NCBI GenBank assembly: GCA_035626475.1
Contig: DASPNP010000038.1
Location: forward strand, 79,839-143,838
DNA from: DASPKT01 sp035626475
GTDB taxonomy: Bacteria > Pseudomonadota > Alphaproteobacteria > Azospirillales > Azospirillaceae
DNA: 64,000 bases
Reading direction: 5' to 3'
Both the position numbers and the translations under genes were made by a program. How positions within the stretch are numbered: position 1 is the first letter of the stretch; each line of letters begins with the position of its first letter. This document shows, one piece after another, positions 17,122-25,007 of the stretch. A model generated the notes under the pieces. It was not told the DNA's origin, made no database searches, and saw nothing but the letters and a program-made list of their open reading frames with translations.

Positions 17122-17397
17122 TCAGGCCCGTTCCTGGGCGCCGTGCCAGACTCGGAGGATGACCACGGTCCCGTTCCGCTCAACGCGGTAGGCGATGACG
17201 TAGGGCCAGATCGTCGTGAGTTCGCGGAAGCCCGGACGGCTACCCGCGCGTCCGCGGTAGGGGAAGGTCACCAGGCTGTCGCCGGCGACGACAAGCTCCT
17301 GCACCACCCTCTGGGCGGCCTGCGGGTTCCGTTCCTCGATGTAAGCATAGATGCGGTCAATATCGTCCAGCGCCGCGGCGCGCCACCGGACCTTCAT
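17122..17397 (-). CDS. parE: RelE/ParE family toxin
   Basis: 91 residues starting MKVRWRAAALDDIDRIYAYI, the classic ParE/RelE opening strand and helix, continuing with RAGSRPGFRELTTIWPYVIAYRV and ending VVILRVWHGAQERA. These positions correspond to the conserved core of ParE toxins, which poison DNA gyrase; RelE relatives cleave mRNA instead. The ATG starts one base after the stop of the upstream antitoxin gene, so both are translated from one message. The longer frame to 17526 is antisense overlap of the antitoxin and not real. Confidence 0.9.
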   Translation of the reverse strand: MKVRWRAAALDDIDRIYAYIEERNPQAAQRVVQELVVAGDSLVTFPYRGRAGSRPGFRELTTIWPYVIAYRVERNGTVVILRVWHGAQERA

Positions 17398-17398
17398 C

Positions 17399-17581
17399 TC
17401 AGCGCGGCACCGGCCGCTTGGCGTCCTTCTCGCCGCGAGCGAGCCGGAGGAGCCATTCCCTGACCTCCTCGTGCGGTGCCGTGCGCGGGTCGGCGTCGGA
17501 CTCCGCGACGGCCGCCGCCAGGGCATCCGCTTCCGCGTCGCTCAGCGTCTCATCGTCACGGGGCAAGGGGATGTTCGTCAT
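17399..17581 (-). CDS. Antitoxin partner of the ParE-type toxin
   Basis: A 60-residue acidic protein (MTNIPLPRDDETLSDAEADA at the start) followed by a helical end EEVREWLLRLARGEKD. It directly precedes the toxin with a one-base gap. The sequence is not a clear ribbon-helix-helix, but fits the short acidic antitoxins coupled to ParE-like toxins in alphaproteobacteria, in which the C-terminal helix DPRTAPHEEVREWLLRLA binds the toxin. Function as antitoxin is inferred mainly from position and size. Confidence 0.78.
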   Translation of the reverse strand: MTNIPLPRDDETLSDAEADALAAAVAESDADPRTAPHEEVREWLLRLARGEKDAKRPVPR

Positions 17582-17630
17582 GGCTTCAGTCTATCAGGCT
17601 CCACGGACGCTAACAACGCGGCGCCGGGAA

Positions 17631-17668
17631 TGGCCCGGGCGGGAACGCGGCATGCCGCTCCCGCCCGA
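17631..17668 (-). terminator. GC-rich hairpin after class III aminotransferase
   Basis: CGGGCGGGA and TCCCGCCCG enclose a smaller CGCGGCATGCCGC palindrome, giving a strong stem just past the aminotransferase stop at 17677. There is no T-run, so it may slow rather than end transcription on its own. Confidence 0.45.
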
Positions 17669-17676
17669 GCCCCGCC

Positions 17677-19053
17677 TCACTGCGCCGCCAGCCACTTCGC
17701 GGTGTCGTCCAGCGCCAGGCCGAAGCGCCGCACCAGTTCGTCGACCTGCGCCTCGTCGATGATCAGCGGCGGCGAGAAGCCGACCGTGTCGCCGATGGGG
17801 CGCAGCACCACGCCGTGCTGGTGGCCGAAGGCGACCAGCTTGGCGGCGAGGCCCAGCTTGGGGTCGAAGCTGCGGCGGGTCTCCTTGTCCGCCACCATCT
17901 CCACGCCGGCGATCAGGCCGACGCCGCGCACCTCGCCGACCAGCGGGTGGTCGCGGAAGGCGGCCAGCGCCTTCTGCAGCCGGGGCCCGACGCGGCGGAC
18001 ATGGCCGACGATGTCGCGCTCCTCGTAGATCTTCAGCGTCTCCAGCGCCACGGCCGAGGAGACCGGGTGGCCGGAATAGGTGTAGCCGTGGCCGAACACG
18101 CCGATCTTCTCGGACTCCGCCACGCAGGCCCGGTAGATCTTCTCGTTCACCAGCACGGCCGAGATCGGCAGGTAGGCCGAGGACAGCGCCTTCGCCGTCG
18201 TCAGCATGTCCGGCTTCATGCCGTAGGTGGTGCTGCCCCACATCTCGCCGGTGCGGCCGAAGCCGCAGATGACCTCGTCGGCGATCAGCAGCACGTCGTA
18301 CTTCGCCAGCACCGCCTGGATCTTCTCGAAGTAGGTCCGCGGCGGGGTGATGACGCCGCCGGCGCCCATGACCGGCTCGGCGATGAAGGCGGCGACCGTG
18401 TCCGGCCCCTCGCGCAGGATCAGCTGCTCCAGATTGTCGGCAAGGCGCGTGGAGAACTCCTCCTCGCTTTCGCCCGGCTCGGAGAAGCGGTACCAGTGCG
18501 GGCAGTCGGTGTGCAGGATGCGGTCGATCGGCAGGTCGAAGTCGCGGTGGTTGTTCGGCAGGCCGGTCAGGCTGGCCGCCGCCACGGTGACGCCGTGATA
18601 GCCCTTGGTGCGGGCGATGATCTTCTTCTTCTCCGGCCGGCCCAGCGCATTGTTGTAGTACCAGACCAGCTTGACGACCGTGTCGTTGGCCTCCGACCCG
18701 GAGGTCGCGAAGAAGGCCTTGGACATCGGCACCGGCGCCAGCCCGACCAGCCTCTCGGCCAGGTCGATGGCGGGGTTGTGCGCCTTGTGGGCGAACTGGT
18801 GGTAGAAGGGCAGGGCCTTCATCTGGCGCACGGCGGCGTCGATCAGCCGCTGCTCGGAGAAGCCCAGCGAGGTGCACCACAGGCCCGCCACGCCCTCGAT
18901 GTACTCCTTGCCGGCCTCGTCATAGACATGGATGCCGCGCCCCTCGGTGATGACCAGCGGCCCCACCGTCTCGTGGGCCTTCAGGTTGGTGTAGGGGTGC
19001 AGCGTGTAGGCGATGTCCCGGCTGGCGGCCGAGTTGCCGAGATGCGTGCTCAT
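17677..19053 (-). CDS. Class III aminotransferase (omega-amino acid/polyamine:pyruvate type)
   Basis: 458 residues, full length for the family. Conserved: GVAGLWCTSLGF near the substrate site, ATSGSEANDTVVKLVWYYN, GYHGVTVAAASLTG, the PLP-contact Asp in LLIADEVICGFGRTGEMWG and the Schiff-base lysine in TTAKALSSAYLPISAV. It is close in layout to the aminotransferase at 47.9 kb. Members convert putrescine, beta-alanine, taurine or similar amines with pyruvate. Its ribosome-site region, CGGGAAGACCCGCCATGA, is identical over 18 bases to that of the 47.9 kb paralogue. It is divergent from a PAP2 phosphatase gene. Confidence 0.92.
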   Translation of the reverse strand: MSTHLGNSAASRDIAYTLHPYTNLKAHETVGPLVITEGRGIHVYDEAGKEYIEGVAGLWCTSLGFSEQRLIDAAVRQMKALPFYHQFAHKAHNPAIDLAERLVGLAPVPMSKAFFATSGSEANDTVVKLVWYYNNALGRPEKKKIIARTKGYHGVTVAAASLTGLPNNHRDFDLPIDRILHTDCPHWYRFSEPGESEEEFSTRLADNLEQLILREGPDTVAAFIAEPVMGAGGVITPPRTYFEKIQAVLAKYDVLLIADEVICGFGRTGEMWGSTTYGMKPDMLTTAKALSSAYLPISAVLVNEKIYRACVAESEKIGVFGHGYTYSGHPVSSAVALETLKIYEERDIVGHVRRVGPRLQKALAAFRDHPLVGEVRGVGLIAGVEMVADKETRRSFDPKLGLAAKLVAFGHQHGVVLRPIGDTVGFSPPLIIDEAQVDELVRRFGLALDDTAKWLAAQ

Positions 19054-19227
19054 GGCGGGTCTTCCCGTGCGGTTCCTCTGGGCGCCGCAGGGCTGCCCCC
19101 GGCGGCTTGGTTGGCGCGCATGGTGGCGGGGCGGCGGCGGCGGCGCAACCCCCGCCGCGCGCCCGGTCCGTCAGGCATAGGACGCATGGCGGCGGGACGG
19201 GAAGCGCCTCCGCCTGTTGGAGCCGGC

Positions 19228-19797
19228 ATGAGAGACGACACGATCCATATGCCGGAAGCGGCGGAAGAGCTCGACATCGAATTGGCCGAGCGGCTGGAGC
19301 CCTATGCCGAGGCGCCGCCGGTCAAGGCCTTCTCGGTCTTCGGCAAGCTGTCGGACCAGGAGCCGCTGCTGGCCATGGCCGGCGCCGCCATCATCGCCGG
19401 CGTGGTCCAGCGCAATTCCTGCTTGGCGCGGCGGGGCGCCCATGTCTATGGCGCGGTGGTGCTGGCGACGGTCATGAAGGCCGGGCTCAAGGCGGTGGTC
19501 GCCCGCGACCGCCCCACGGAACTGCTGGAGCATGGCCGGCACGAGGTGCGCCTGGGCCATACCGACGACAAGGCCCGGCAGAGCTTCCCCTCCGGCCACG
19601 CCGCCGGCGCCATCGCCGCCGCCACCGCCACCAACCGCTGCTGGCCCCAGTACCGCGTCCCTGCCTACGCCGCCGCCGCCCTGATGTGCGTGAGCCGCCT
19701 GCCGGCCCAGAAGCACTACCTGACCGACATCCTCGCCGGCGGGCTGGTGGGGCTGGTCGCCTCGGCGGTCGTGGAGAGGATCATGCCGTCGGAGTAG
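19228..19797 (+). CDS. PAP2 family phosphatase
   Basis: 189 residues, GGAG before the ATG. All three catalytic motifs of the PAP2/haloperoxidase fold are present: KAVVARDRPTE (motif 1), SFPSGHAAGA (motif 2, with the acid His) and SRLPAQKHYLTD (motif 3, nucleophilic His). About four to five hydrophobic segments place it in the inner membrane; such enzymes remove phosphate from undecaprenyl pyrophosphate, phosphatidic acid or lipid A. The charged N-terminal 35 residues look cytoplasmic. Confidence 0.9.
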   Translation: MRDDTIHMPEAAEELDIELAERLEPYAEAPPVKAFSVFGKLSDQEPLLAMAGAAIIAGVVQRNSCLARRGAHVYGAVVLATVMKAGLKAVVARDRPTELLEHGRHEVRLGHTDDKARQSFPSGHAAGAIAAATATNRCWPQYRVPAYAAAALMCVSRLPAQKHYLTDILAGGLVGLVASAVVERIMPSE

Positions 19798-19966
19798 GGC
19801 CTGGGACGGGTGATCCTTTGCCGATGATGGCCGCTCCTGCAAACATCGGCACGTCATCACCCCGCCTCCATGGCCGCCACGGCCCCTTCCGTGCGGTGCT
19901 GCCCGTCACCCGAAGCGCGGCCCCGCCGCCCTTCCGGCGACACTGACGGCCGCAAGGAAAGCATCC

Positions 19967-21838
19967 ATGATCCCGTTCAAGAAGGGCGCCGCGACGGCGT
20001 CCGCCCTGGCCCTCGCGCTGCTGCTGGGCGCCTGCCGGGCCGACGCGCCGCAAGCGCGGCAGGCGCCCCGCGTCCACGGCTTCTCCACCTACACAATGCC
20101 GCTGAAGTACGGGCCGGATTTCCGCCACTTCGCCTATCTGAACCCGGACGCGCCCAAGGGCGGCGAGGTGACGCTGGGCGTCCTGGGCGGTTTCGACACG
20201 CTCAACCACAATGCCGGCCGGGGCGCCATCGCCGCCGTCATGTACGCGGTGGAGACGCTGGACGCGCTGGTGGTGCCCGCCTACGACGAGAAGCGCAGCT
20301 TCTACGGCCTGCTGGCCGGGGGCATGGAGGTCTCGCCCGACCTGACCTCGATCACCTTCCACCTGCGCCCCGAAGCGCGCTTCCATGACGGCCGGCCGAT
20401 CACGGCCGAGGATGTCGTCTTCACCCACGCCGCCCTGCGCGACCATGGCCTGCCGATCTACAAGGTGCGCTTCTACGACTTCGTCACGGCCATCGAGGCG
20501 CTGGACCGGCATACCGTCCGCTTCACCGCCAAGCCGGGCACCGACCCCTCCATCCTGCCGATCCTGGCTTCCTTCGGGATCATGCCGAAGCATTGGTGGG
20601 AGGGGCGCGATTTCAATGCGCCGCTGACCGAGGCGCCGCTGGGCAGCGGTCCCTACCGCGTGGCGAAGGCGGAGATGGGGCGCTCGCTCCGTTTCGAGCG
20701 GGTGCCGGACTATTGGGGCCGCGACCTGCCCGTGAACCGCGGCCAGCACAATTTCGACGCCGTGACCTACCGCTGGTACGGCGGCACGGATGCGCTGGTG
20801 GCCGCGCTCAGGGCCGGGGAGATCGACCATCTAGGGGCCTCGCTCGCCATCGCGCAGACCGCCGCGGCCGGGCTGCCCGCCGCCGAGCGCGGCCTGCTGA
20901 AGCGGGAGGATTCGCGCCTCCAGACGCCCGGCACCTTCTCCGGCTATCTGTTCAACCTGCGCCGTCCCAAGTTCCAGGACGAGCGGCTGCGGCAGGCGCT
21001 GGCCGGCCTCTTCGACTTCGAGACGCTGCGCGCCACCGCGCTGGCCGGCAAGACCCGGCGGGTACTGAGCTACTTCCCCAACACCGACGTCGCCGCCGAG
21101 GGCGTGCCGACGGGCCGCGAACTGGAGATCCTCTCCGCCTACCGCGACCGCCTGCCGCCGGCACTGTTCGAACGACCCTTCACCTTGCCGTCCACGCGGG
21201 GCGACGGCGACCGGAAGGATCTGATCGCCGGGGCGCACCGGCTGCTGGCCGAAGCGGGCTGGGAGCTGCGTGACGGCCGCTTGGCCCGCCGCGGAACCGG
21301 CGAGCCGCTGACGCTGGAGATCCTCTACTCTTCGCCCCGGCAGGAGCTGGCGCTGAAGCCCTATGTCGAGACCCTCAAGGCGGCGGGCATCGCCGCAACG
21401 GCGACGCTCGCCGACGGCGCGACCTTCGGCGCCCGCCGCGCCGCCGCGGACTTCGACATGCTGGCGCTCACCTACGGCGTCTTTTATCCGCCCGCGCCGA
21501 ACCTGCGCGGCGCGTTGAAGTCGGAGGTCGCCAACCTGCCGGGCACCGAGAACTGGGCCGGCGTCGCGGATCCGGTCATCGACGAACTGGTGGAGCGCGT
21601 CGCCACCGCGCGCGACTGGAACGAGGTGGTCGCGCTCGCACGGGCGCTGGACCGGGTCCGCCTCTGGCGCCACCACGCCGTCCCCACCTTCTGGGACGAC
21701 GAGCGCCACGACTTCTACTGGGACGTGCTCCGTCATCCCCGGGCCCGCCCCACCAGCTTCGACCCCGCCTTCCCGCTGCACGGCTGGTGGTACGACGCCT
21801 CCAACCCCGCCGCCAGCCGCGAGAGCCGGGGCAGGTGA
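19967..21838 (+). CDS. Family 5 extracellular solute-binding lipoprotein (YejA-like)
   Basis: 623 residues. The N-terminus is a lipoprotein signal (hydrophobic LALALLLGAC, with the lipid-modified Cys about residue 23). The body matches peptide/nickel/microcin C-binding proteins: KYGPDFRHFAYLNPDAPKGG is the typical opening of YejA relatives, followed by LTSITFHLRPEARFHDGRP and EAPLGSGPYRV. It would capture oligopeptides outside the inner membrane for an ABC importer. No permease or ATPase gene is next to it; two unlinked peptide-type permease genes lie at 31.6-33.6 kb. The gene is solitary between a PAP2 phosphatase and the convergent mocR-type gene. Confidence 0.92.
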   Translation: MIPFKKGAATASALALALLLGACRADAPQARQAPRVHGFSTYTMPLKYGPDFRHFAYLNPDAPKGGEVTLGVLGGFDTLNHNAGRGAIAAVMYAVETLDALVVPAYDEKRSFYGLLAGGMEVSPDLTSITFHLRPEARFHDGRPITAEDVVFTHAALRDHGLPIYKVRFYDFVTAIEALDRHTVRFTAKPGTDPSILPILASFGIMPKHWWEGRDFNAPLTEAPLGSGPYRVAKAEMGRSLRFERVPDYWGRDLPVNRGQHNFDAVTYRWYGGTDALVAALRAGEIDHLGASLAIAQTAAAGLPAAERGLLKREDSRLQTPGTFSGYLFNLRRPKFQDERLRQALAGLFDFETLRATALAGKTRRVLSYFPNTDVAAEGVPTGRELEILSAYRDRLPPALFERPFTLPSTRGDGDRKDLIAGAHRLLAEAGWELRDGRLARRGTGEPLTLEILYSSPRQELALKPYVETLKAAGIAATATLADGATFGARRAAADFDMLALTYGVFYPPAPNLRGALKSEVANLPGTENWAGVADPVIDELVERVATARDWNEVVALARALDRVRLWRHHAVPTFWDDERHDFYWDVLRHPRARPTSFDPAFPLHGWWYDASNPAASRESRGR

Positions 21839-21855
21839 GCCGCCGGAACGCAAAA

Positions 21856-21879
21856 GCCCCCGCCGGGAACGGCGGGGGC
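21856..21879 (-). terminator. Intrinsic terminator downstream of MocR-type gene
   Basis: GCCCCCGCCG-GGAA-CGGCGGGGGC forms a perfect 10-base stem with a 4-base loop; read on the minus strand it is followed by TTTT. It lies between two convergent genes and would end minus-strand transcripts from the MocR gene. Confidence 0.85.
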
Positions 21880-21883
21880 GACC

Positions 21884-21982
21884 TCACGTCGGGTTCGAGC
21901 CGGCGGTGGGGACCTTTCCGACCGTCAGCCATATACAGGCACCGCACACCAGCTTCGCCGCGGCGGCGATGGCGCGGGGCAT
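21884..21982 (-). CDS. Possible 32-residue peptide between mocR-type gene and terminator
   Basis: A short frame begins 11 bases after the MocR gene stop and ends directly before the terminator. It would encode a peptide with a hydrophobic stretch (AAAAKLVCGACIWLTVG). There is no strong ribosome site and chance occurrence in GC-rich DNA is quite possible. Reported only because it exactly fills the space between gene and terminator. Confidence 0.2.
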   Translation of the reverse strand: MPRAIAAAAKLVCGACIWLTVGKVPTAGSNPT

Positions 21983-21993
21983 GATCGGAGACC

Positions 21994-23517
21994 CTAGGCC
22001 CCCATCCGCTCCAGCACCACCGCCAGCCGCTCGGCCGCGCGGTTGATCAGCGCCGGGCCGAAGGCGGCGAAGCCCAGGACCAGACCCTGGGGCGTCGCCG
22101 GCCCGGGCGCGGCGTGGTAGGGGCTCAGCGCCATGACCTCCACCGAGTGGCGGGCGGCCTGGGCCTGCAGCGCCGTGTCGGACAATCCTGGGGCGAGGCG
22201 GGCCAGCGCGTGCAGGCCGGCGGCGCTGGGGACCAGCTCGATGGCGCCGGACCAGCGGCGCTTCGCGGCGTCGACCAGGGCCTCCTGCCGCTCCTGGTAG
22301 GTCTGGCGGGCGCGGCGGATGTGGCTGGCGAGGTGGCCGTCATTCATGAAGTCGGCCAGCGCCATCTGCTCCATCAGCGGCACGTGCAGATCCATGCGGG
22401 ACCGCAGGATGGCGGCGTCCTCGGCCATCTCGGGCGGCACCACCAGGTAGGCGACGCGCAGGCTGGGGAACAGCACCCGGTCGAAGCCGCCGACATGCAG
22501 CACATGCCCGTCCGCATCCAGCCCCTTCAGCGCCGCCAGCGGCTTGCCCGTGTAGCGGAAGCCGCCGTCCGAATCATCCTCGACGATCCAGGCGCCGGAC
22601 GTCCTGGCCCAGGCCATCAGGTCGAGCCGGCGCTGCAGGCTCATGGCGCCGCCCAGCGGGAACTGCCAGGCGGGCGAGACGAAGGCGAGGCGGGCGTTGG
22701 GCGCCAGCGCGCGGCCGGCGACGGGGTCCAGCCCCTCGGCGTCCACCGGCACCGGCACGGCGCGGATGGCGCGACAGGCCAGCTGCGCCTTGAGGTTCGG
22801 GCAGCCCGGGTCCTCGGTCCAGGCGGTGGCGCCGGGCTCGGCCACCAGGGCGCAGGCCAGCTCGGTGGCGGCGGCGCGGGTCGGGACGATGACGATCTGG
22901 CCGGGATCGACGCGGATGCCGCGGGCCCCGTCGAGGTGGACCGCCAGCGCCCGGCGCAGCGGCGCCCAGCCCAGGCCGGTATCGCGCTCCAGCGCCGGCG
23001 CCTGGGCCTGCCGCCAGCGCTTGGCGAGGATGCGGCGCCAGCTGTCCAGGTCGAACTGGTCGAGTGCCGCCAGGCCCGGGCGGAAGGGCAGGGGCGTCTC
23101 GGCGGCGGGGCGGGGGCGTGGCGCGGCGGCGCGGGCGGCCTGCGGCGCCGGGGCGGTGGCCGCGTCGGCGGTCAGCAGCTCGTCCGGCAGCACGCGGGCG
23201 ACATAGGTGCCGCTGCCGACGCGCGCCTCGAGATAGCCTTCGGCCGCCAGCCGCTCGACGGCGGCCACGACGGTGTTGCGCGACAATCCCAGGTCGTGGG
23301 CCAGCGTGCGGGTGGAGGGCAGCCGGTCGCCCGGCGCCAGCGTGCCCGACAGGATGGCGCCGCGCAGCCGGTCGAACAGGCGCTGCTGCAGCGGAGCCTG
23401 CTCCTGCCCGTCGAACATGGCGAGCACCGGGCCGTGGCCGGCCTTGGGGGCGGCCTTGGCCGGAGCCTTGCGGCAGGAGGTCTGGAGCGGGGTCGCCTCG
23501 GCGGCGCGGCTGGTCAT
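21994..23517 (-). CDS. MocR-type regulator (GntR domain fused to aminotransferase-like domain)
   Basis: 507 residues; GGGAG precedes the ATG. N-terminal part (about 38-110): winged helix of GntR type, LRGAILSGTLAPGDRLPSTR then LGLSRNTVVAAVERLAAEGY. A Pro/Ala-rich linker (about 120-160) joins a fold-type I PLP-dependent domain (about 165-507), including WIVEDDSDGGFRYTG and, at the usual lysine position, a segment GGFDRVLFPSLRVAYL. The lysine normally forming the Schiff base appears to be replaced here (FDRVLFPSLR where others have FSKTLFPSLR), so PLP may be bound differently. Such proteins control vitamin B6, GABA, taurine or ectoine genes. Tandem repeats lie just upstream. Confidence 0.92.
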   Translation of the reverse strand: MTSRAAEATPLQTSCRKAPAKAAPKAGHGPVLAMFDGQEQAPLQQRLFDRLRGAILSGTLAPGDRLPSTRTLAHDLGLSRNTVVAAVERLAAEGYLEARVGSGTYVARVLPDELLTADAATAPAPQAARAAAPRPRPAAETPLPFRPGLAALDQFDLDSWRRILAKRWRQAQAPALERDTGLGWAPLRRALAVHLDGARGIRVDPGQIVIVPTRAAATELACALVAEPGATAWTEDPGCPNLKAQLACRAIRAVPVPVDAEGLDPVAGRALAPNARLAFVSPAWQFPLGGAMSLQRRLDLMAWARTSGAWIVEDDSDGGFRYTGKPLAALKGLDADGHVLHVGGFDRVLFPSLRVAYLVVPPEMAEDAAILRSRMDLHVPLMEQMALADFMNDGHLASHIRRARQTYQERQEALVDAAKRRWSGAIELVPSAAGLHALARLAPGLSDTALQAQAARHSVEVMALSPYHAAPGPATPQGLVLGFAAFGPALINRAAERLAVVLERMGA

Positions 23518-23521
23518 CGGT

Positions 23522-23552
23522 ACTCTCCCGGTGGGGCACTCTCCCGGTGGGG
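23522..23552. repeat. Tandem 15-base direct repeat overlapping MocR ribosome site
   Basis: ACTCTCCCGGTGGGG occurs twice (23522-23536 and 23538-23552), 16 bases apart, immediately before the MocR start. Each copy contains a Shine-Dalgarno-like GGGAG on the minus strand. MocR proteins commonly bind direct repeats in their own promoters, so it could be an operator, or a simple local duplication. Confidence 0.6.
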
Positions 23553-23750
23553 AGCCCGGCGCCGGCGGTCTGTCGGGTCGGCGGCGGGTAGGGAATAGGG
23601 GCGGAAGGCGCCCCGGCGGACGTCGCCGAGCGGGGAATGGGCGACGCCCGCCGGGTGCTTGGGCGAGGCGGCCGGTACGACCGGCGGCCGCCTCATTCCG
23701 GCCGGGGAGCGGGGAACCACCCGGCCGAACCCTGGAACTCCTGTCGGCGC

Positions 23751-24056
23751 TTACCGGATGGCGGTGATCTTGCCGGCGGCGTCGACATACAGCGTGCGGT
23801 AGGCCACGCCGTCCATGCTCAGCAGCTCGACCTTGTGGCCGTCGGCGGTGGTGGTCACGTGGCCGGGCTTGACGCCGCGCATCTTGTTGGCCGCGATGTG
23901 CTCCTTGGCGATCTTGCGAACGTCGGCGGTGCTCAGCTTCTCGGCCGCGGGGCCGGCCGCCTCGGTCTGCGGGGCGACCTGCGCCTGCTGGGCGAGGGCG
24001 GGAGCGGTGAAGCCGGCGGCGATGACCAGGGCGGCGGCGGTGAGGGCGATACGCAT
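23751..24056 (-). CDS. Small periplasmic protein divergent from a two-component system
   Basis: 101 residues; GGAGACT before the ATG. Residues 1-22 are a signal peptide ending APALAQQ. The mature part has VRKIAKEHIAANKM and then two or three strands (HVTTTADGHKVELLSMDG, VAYRTLYVDAAGKITAIR), reminiscent of a single PepSY-like unit, although no signature is decisive. The divergent gene, 234 bases away, encodes an OmpR-type regulator; the pattern recalls envelope-stress systems that make a small periplasmic product. Function unknown. Confidence 0.82.
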   Translation of the reverse strand: MRIALTAAALVIAAGFTAPALAQQAQVAPQTEAAGPAAEKLSTADVRKIAKEHIAANKMRGVKPGHVTTTADGHKVELLSMDGVAYRTLYVDAAGKITAIR

Positions 24057-24165
24057 GGGATAAAGTCTCCTGCTGCAGGGTGCCGGTCTTTCTGCCGGCG
24101 CCTTCGTTGCGGGGACCCATCCGGGGCGGCGAACGGGATCGAACGACGCCATCCCACCATGGCGC

Positions 24166-24244
24166 TGTAACCGGCCTATGTCGTCCGTCGGGGCCTTGTG
24201 AAACAGTCCGTTTCGCTGGCGCCGGACGTTACAGTGCGTTTACA
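24166..24244. promoter_or_regulatory. TTACA direct repeats between small periplasmic gene and OmpR-type operon
   Basis: TTACA at 24229-24233 and 24240-24244 are exactly 11 bases apart in the same orientation, the spacing expected for an OmpR-family dimer, 47-62 bases before the regulator start. A further copy in reverse orientation (TGTAA, 24166-24170) lies toward the divergent gene. Probably the regulator's own binding sites; inferred from pattern only. Confidence 0.45.
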
Positions 24245-24290
24245 ACTTGGGGGATCGGCGCTTTCCCAGCATGCGGGTAGAATTCGGGCC

Positions 24291-25007
24291 ATGAGCGAAG
24301 GCACGCATCTTCTCATCGTCGACGACGACCGCGAGATCCGGGATCTCCTGACCCGCTACCTCACGCGGCACGGCTACCGTGTGACCGCGGCCAAGGACGG
24401 GCAGGAAATGAAGAAGTTCCTGGCCGACCGGAACATCGACCTGATCGTCCTGGACCTGATGCTGCCGGGCGAGGACGGGCTGGCGCTGTGCCGCCACGTC
24501 CGCGCCGAGGCCGGCCCGCCCATTGTCATGCTCTCCGCCATGGGCGAGGACGCCGACCGCATCCTGGGGCTGGAGATCGGCGCCGACGACTACCTGCCCA
24601 AGCCCTTCAACCCGCGCGAGCTCGTGGCCCGCATCAAGGCGGTGCTGCGCCGCGCCGCGGCGCCGGCGCAGAACGGGCTGGCCGCCGCCGGTTCGCTGGG
24701 CTTCTGCGGCTTCGTGCTGGACCAGGCGCAGCGCCGCCTGACCGACGCCCAAGGGCAGGAGGTCGTGCTGACCGCCGGCGAGTACGAGCTGCTGGTGGCG
24801 CTGGCCGGCCGGCCGCGCCGGGTGCTGTCGCGCGACGATCTGCTGGAGATCACCCGCGGCCGCGCCGCCGGGCCCTTCGACCGCTCCATCGACGTGCAGA
24901 TCAGCCGGTTGCGCCGCAAGATCGAGCCCGACCCCGCCGACCCCACCATCATCAAGACCGTCCGCTCGGGCGGCTATATCTTCGCCCCGGAGGTGCTGGC
25001 GCTGTGA
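24291..25007 (+). CDS. OmpR/PhoB-family response regulator
   Basis: 238 residues from the ATG at 24291. Receiver domain (about 5-118): acidic VDDDRE, phosphorylated Asp in LIVLDLMLPGEDG, Ser/Thr in VMLSAMG, Lys in YLPKPFNP. DNA-binding winged helix (about 140-235): LTAGEYELLVALAG, DRSIDVQISRLRRKIEPDP, IIKTVRSGGYIFAPEV. It is joined to the downstream kinase by a 4-base GTGA overlap. It probably regulates the divergent small periplasmic protein and itself. Confidence 0.95.
   Translation: MSEGTHLLIVDDDREIRDLLTRYLTRHGYRVTAAKDGQEMKKFLADRNIDLIVLDLMLPGEDGLALCRHVRAEAGPPIVMLSAMGEDADRILGLEIGADDYLPKPFNPRELVARIKAVLRRAAAPAQNGLAAAGSLGFCGFVLDQAQRRLTDAQGQEVVLTAGEYELLVALAGRPRRVLSRDDLLEITRGRAAGPFDRSIDVQISRLRRKIEPDPADPTIIKTVRSGGYIFAPEVLAL

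Noticed and set aside
19050..19122. A short frame ending DPP-stop whose TGA overlaps the ATG of the 17.7 kb aminotransferase, looking like a second leader peptide.
   Set aside because: No convincing ribosome site, Ala/Gly/Pro/Arg composition typical of random GC-rich frames, and no likeness to the 47.8 kb leader.
21888..21904. A T-arm-like GTCGG-GTTCGAG-CCGGC stem-loop resembling the 3' part of a tRNA or tmRNA.
   Set aside because: No matching 5' acceptor strand, D-arm or anticodon arm is found within 100 bases upstream; the surrounding sequence is a terminator and the end of another gene.
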